Below, in pieces: positions 59,501-64,000 of a stretch of 64,000 nucleotides of DNA. The notes under the pieces are model-generated. The model worked only from the letters and a program-made list of their open reading frames with translations, was not told where the DNA came from and ran no database searches. Each line of letters opens with the position of its first letter. Position 1 is the first letter of the stretch. The position numbers and the translations under genes are program-made. Origin of the DNA: Sisyra terminalis (taxonomy: Eukaryota; Arthropoda; Insecta; Neuroptera; Sisyridae); assembly GCA_958496175.1 (NCBI GenBank), contig OY292275.1, forward strand, positions 1,054,001-1,118,000, given 5' to 3'.

Positions 59501-62500
59501 TTTGGTTCGAAAATCAACCCTTATATAACAATGGTACATGCAATTGTTGAAGAAGCCACGTTCGTCTCTCCCTCTTAGTGGGAAGTATGCATCCCTTCAA
59601 ACTACATGTTCAACCCTTTAACGTGGTTTGTTTTGGGAAAAATTTGCACAGCATGTACAGATAGACTTGTACTTTCGATTGGCATCCTAAAAAAAAATTT
59701 TTTTTATTTGACCATTTTCGTGAAAAATCAACGATGGTTAACCCACGGTTTTTTTTGGCGAAAAATCTTTTTGTCTCGAAATCGAAAAAGATTGTTATAT
59801 TTTCGTTCTATACATTGTTACGAACCCGAAACTGCCTTTGGTTCGAAAATCAACCCTTATATAACAATGGTACATGCAATTGTTGAAGAAGCCACGTTCG
59901 TCTCTCCCTCTTAGTGGGAAGTATGCATCCCTTCAAACTACATGTTCAACCCTTTAACGTGGTTTGTTTTGGGAAAAATTTGCACAGCATGTACAGATAG
60001 ACTTGTACTTTCGATTGGCATCCTAAAAAAAAATTTTTTTTATTTGACCATTTTCGTGAAAAATCAACGATGGTTAACCCACGGTTTTTTTTGGCGAAAA
60101 ATCTTTTTGTCTCGAAATCGAAAAAGATTGTTATATTTTCGTTCTATACATTGTTACGAACCCGAAACTGCCTTTGGTTCGAAAATCAACCCTTATATAA
60201 CAATGGTACATGCAATTGTTGAAGAAGCCACGTTCGTCTCTCCCTCTTAGTGGGAAGTATGCATCCCTTCAAACTACATGTTCAACCCTTTAACGTGGTT
60301 TGTTTTGGGAAAAATTTGCACAGCATGTACAGATAGACTTGTACTTTCGATTGGCATCCTAAAAAAAATTTTTTTTTATTTGACCATTTTCGTGAAAAAT
60401 CAACGATGGTTAACCCACGGTTTTTTTGGCGAAAAATCTTATTGTCTCGAAATCGAAAAAGATTGTTATATTTTCGTTCTATACATTGTTACGAACCCGA
60501 AACTGCCTTTGGTTCGAAAATCAACCCTTATATAACAATGGTACATGCAATTGTTGAAGAAGCCACGTTCGTCTCTCCCTCTTAGTGGGAAGTATGCATC
60601 CCTTCAAACTGCATGTTCAACCCTTAAACGAGGTTTGTTTTGGGAAAAATTTGCACAGCATGTACAGATAGACTTGTACTTTCGATTGGCATCCTAAAAA
60701 AAATTTTTTTTATTTGACCATTTTCGTGAAAAATCAACGATGGTTAACCCACGGTTTTTTTTGGCGAAAAATCTTTTTGTCTCGAAATCGAAAAAGATTG
60801 TTATATTTTCGTTCTATACATTGTTACGAACCCGAAACTGCCTTTGGTTCGAAAATCAACCCTTATATAACAATGGTACATGCAATTGTTGAAGAAGCCA
60901 CGTTCGTCTCTCCCTCTTAGTGGGAAGTATGCATCCCTTCAAACTGCATGTTCAACCCTTAAACGTGGTTTGTTTTGGGAAAAATTTGCACAGCATGTAC
61001 AGATAGACTTGTACTTTCGATTGGCATCCTAAAAAAAAATTTTTTTTATTTGACCATTTTCGTGAAAAATCAACGATGGTTAACCCACGGTTTTTTTTGG
61101 CGAAAAATCTTTTTGTCTCGAAATCGAAAAAGATTGTTATATTTTCGTTCTATTCATTGTAACGAACCCGAAACTGCCTTTGGTTCGAAAATCAACCCTT
61201 ATATAACAATGGTACATGCAATTGTTGAAGAAGCCACGTTCGTCTCTCCCTCTTAGTGGGAAGTATGCATCCCTTCAAACTGCATGTTCAACCCTTAAAC
61301 GTGGTTTGTTTTGCGAAAAATTTGCACAGCATGTCCAGATAGACTTGTACTTTCGATTGGCATCCTAAAAAAAATTTTTTTTATTTGACCATTTTCGTGA
61401 AAAATCAACGATGGTTAACCCACGGTTTTTTTTGGCGAAAAATCTTTTTGTCTCGAAATCGAAAAAGATTGTTATATTTTCGTTCTATTCATTGTAACGA
61501 ACCCGAAACTGCCTTTGGTTCGAAAATCAACCCTTATATAACAATGGTACATGCAATTGTTGAAGAAGCCACGTTCGTCTCTCCCTCTTAGTGGGAAGTA
61601 TGCATCCCTTCAAACTGCATGTTCAACCCTTAAACGAGGTTTGTTTTGGGAAAAATTTGCACAGCATGTACAGATAGACTTGTACTTTCGATTGGCATCC
61701 TAAAAAAAAATTTTTTTTATTTGACCATTTTCGTGAAAAATCAACGATGGTTAACCCACGGTTTTTTTTGGCGAAAAATCTTTTTGTCTCGAAATCGAAA
61801 AAGATTGTTATATTTTCGTTCTATACATTGTTACGAACCCGAAACTGCCTTTGGTTCGAAAATCAACCCTTATATAACAATGGTACATGCAATTGTTGAA
61901 GAAGCCACGTTCGTCTCTCCCTCTTAGTGGGAAGTATGCATCCCTTCAAACTGCATGTTCAACCCTTAAACGTGGTTTGTTTTGGGAAAAATTTGCACAG
62001 CATGTACAGATAGACTTGTACTTTCGATTGGCATCCTAAAAAAAAATTTTTTTTATTTGACCATTTTCGTGAAAAATCAACGATGGTTAACCCACGGTTT
62101 TTTTTGGCGAAAAATCTTTTTGTCTCGAAATCGAAAAAGATTGTTATATTTTCGTTCTATTCATTGTAACGAACCCGAAACTGCCTTTGGTTCGAAAATC
62201 AACCCTTAAATAACAATGGTACATGCAATTGTTGAAGAAGCCACGTTCGTCTCTCCCTCTTAGTGGGAAGTATGCATCCCTTCAAACTGCATGTTCAACC
62301 CTTAAACGTGGTTTGTTTTGCGAAAAATTTGCACAGCATGTCCAGATAGACTTGTACTTTCGATTGGCATCCTAAAAAAAATTTTTTTTATTTGACCATT
62401 TTCGTGAAAAATCAACGATGGTTAACCCACGGTTTTTTTTGGCGAAAAATCTTTTTGTCTCGAAATCGAAAAAGATTGTTATATTTTCGTTCTATTCATT

Positions 62501-64000
62501 GTAACGAACCCGAAACTGCCTTTGGTTCGAAAATCAACCCTTATATAACAATGGTACATGCAATTGTTGAAGAAGCCACGTTCGTCTCTCCCTCTTAGTG
62601 GGAAGTATGCATCCCTTCAAACTGCATGTTCAACCCTTAAACGAGGTTTGTTTTGGGAAAAATTTGCACAGCATGTACAGATAGACTTGTACTTTCGATT
62701 GGCATCCTAAAAAAAAATTTTTTTTATTTGACCATTTTCGTGAAAAATCAACGATGGTTAACCCACGGTTTTTTTTGGCGAAAAATCTTTTTGTCTCGAA
62801 ATCGAAAAAGATTGTTATATTTTCGTTCTATACATTGTTACGAACCCGAAACTGCCTTTGGTTCGAAAATCAACCCTTATATAACAATGGTACATGCAAT
62901 TGTTGAAGAAGCCACGTTCGTCTCTCCCTCTTAGTGGGAAGTATGCATCCCTTCAAACTGCATGTTCAACCCTTAAACGTGGTTTGTTTTGCGAAAAATT
63001 TGCACAGCATGTCCAGATAGACTTGTACTTTCGATTGGCATCCTAAAAAAAATTTTTTTTATTTGACCATTTTCGTGAAAAATCAACGATGGTTAACCCA
63101 CGGTTTTTTTTGGCGAAAAATCTTTTTGTCTCGAAATCGAAAAAGATTGTTATATTTTCGTTCTATACATTGTTACGAACCCGAAACTGCCTTTGGTTCG
63201 AAAATCAACCCTTATATAACAATGGTACATGCAATTGTTGAAGAAGCCACGTTCGTCTCTCCCTCTTAGTGGGAAGTATGCATCCCTTCAAACTGCATGT
63301 TCAACCCTTAAACGAGGTTTGTTTTGGGAAAAATTTGCACAGCATGTACAGATAGACTTGTACTTTCGATTGGCATCCTAAAAAAAAATTTTTTTTATTT
63401 GACCATTTTCGTGAAAAATCAACGATGGTTAACCCACGGTTTTTTTTGGCGAAAAATCTTTTTGTCTCGAAATCGAAAAAGATTGTTATATTTTCGTTCT
63501 ATACATTGTTACGAACCCGAAACTGCCTTTGGTTCGAAAATCAACCCTTATATAACAATGGTACATGCAATTGTTGAAGAAGCCACGTTCGTCTCTCCCT
63601 CTTAGTGGGAAGTATGCATCCCTTCAAACTGCATGTTCAACCCTTAAACGTGGTTTGTTTTGCGAAAAATTTGCACAGCATGTCCAGATAGACTTGTACT
63701 TTCGATTGGCATCCTAAAAAAAATTTTTTTTATTTGACCATTTTCGTGAAAAATCAACGATGGTTAACCCACGGTTTTTTTGGCGAAAAATCTTATTGTC
63801 TCGAAATCGAAAAAGATTGTTATATTTTCGTTCTATACATTGTTACGAACCCGAAACTGCCTTTGGTTCGAAAATCAACCCTTATATAACAATGGTACAT
63901 GCAATTGTTGAAGAAGCCACGTTCGTCTCTCCCTCTTAGTGGGAAGTATGCATCCCTTCAAACTGCATGTTCAACCCTTAAACGAGGTTTGTTTTGGGAA
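53572..64000 (+). repeat. Satellite DNA array, 335/336-bp monomers
   Basis: From TTCAACCCTTAAACGTGG at 53572 the same unit repeats at 53907, 54243, 54578, 54913, 55249 and so on to 63971: 31 complete monomers and a partial one cut by the window end. Identity between neighbours is very high, differing at a few diagnostic sites: TTTAACGTGG, TTAAACGTGG or TTAAACGAGG; 7 or 8 T's before GGCG; TCTTTTTG or TCTTATTG; TATACATTGTTACG or TATTCATTGTAACG; GTACAG or GTCCAG. The first monomer is the most diverged (CAAATATGG for CAACGATGG), as expected at an array edge. Each monomer has an A-tract/T-tract junction (7-8 A's then 8 or more T's). An open frame of up to 102 codons recurs in many copies but is broken by one-base indels in others, so I do not call it a gene. 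Confidence 0.97.

Noticed and set aside
53572..64000. CENP-B box in the satellite
   Set aside because: The closest stretch, CCCGAAACTGCC followed by TTTGGTTCGAA, lacks the required spacing and T position of the box.
53572..64000. CRISPR-like array
   Set aside because: The repeats are 335-bp head-to-tail monomers with no short repeat/spacer structure, in a eukaryotic genome.

Overview
The window is AT-rich nuclear DNA from an arthropod, almost certainly an insect. It shows spliced genes with GT-AG introns of 51-62 bp in one gene and about 38 kb in another, a TATA/initiator promoter, AATAAA polyadenylation signals, many transposon-derived repeats and a long satellite array. The kinase resembles insect Drak more than its vertebrate relatives. 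The order cannot be fixed from sequence alone.

Layout: (1) 1-9.2 kb is repeat-rich intergenic DNA with foldback elements, a nested MITE, local tandem duplications and a GC-rich island near 4.85-5.07 kb. (2) 9.2-49.3 kb is one transcription unit on the + strand, a Drak (STK17-like) serine/threonine kinase. A TATA/Inr promoter at 9225-9258 and a short first coding exon (9395-9429) are proposed to splice across about 38.4 kb to the kinase exons at 47812-48024 and 48089-49085, giving a 414-residue protein. The kinase exons are certain; the first exon is inferred. The intron is a graveyard of foldback repeats, MITEs, a non-LTR retrotransposon fossil, a tRNA-like relic and local tandem duplications. 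(3) 49.6-50.6 kb is a 1-kb foldback transposon with an 8-bp target duplication. (4) 51579-53290 on the - strand is a complete seven-exon MEIOB orthologue (459 residues, OB folds plus a four-cysteine zinc-ribbon-like motif), a meiotic single-strand-DNA-binding protein. (5) From 53572 to the end is a tandem satellite of 335/336-bp monomers (31 complete and one partial copy), starting only about 280 bp upstream of the MEIOB start codon.

The two genes converge (Drak + strand, MEIOB - strand) and have no evident shared pathway. The most unusual signal is that four dispersed repeat families with different sequences share a hammerhead-ribozyme-like core: CUGANGA, one A, a perfectly paired but different stem II, then GAAA. 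Together with inverted-pair copies, uneven ends and 8-13-bp target duplications, this suggests Penelope-like or other target-primed retroelements. Canonical stem I was not found, so ribozyme activity is a hypothesis.
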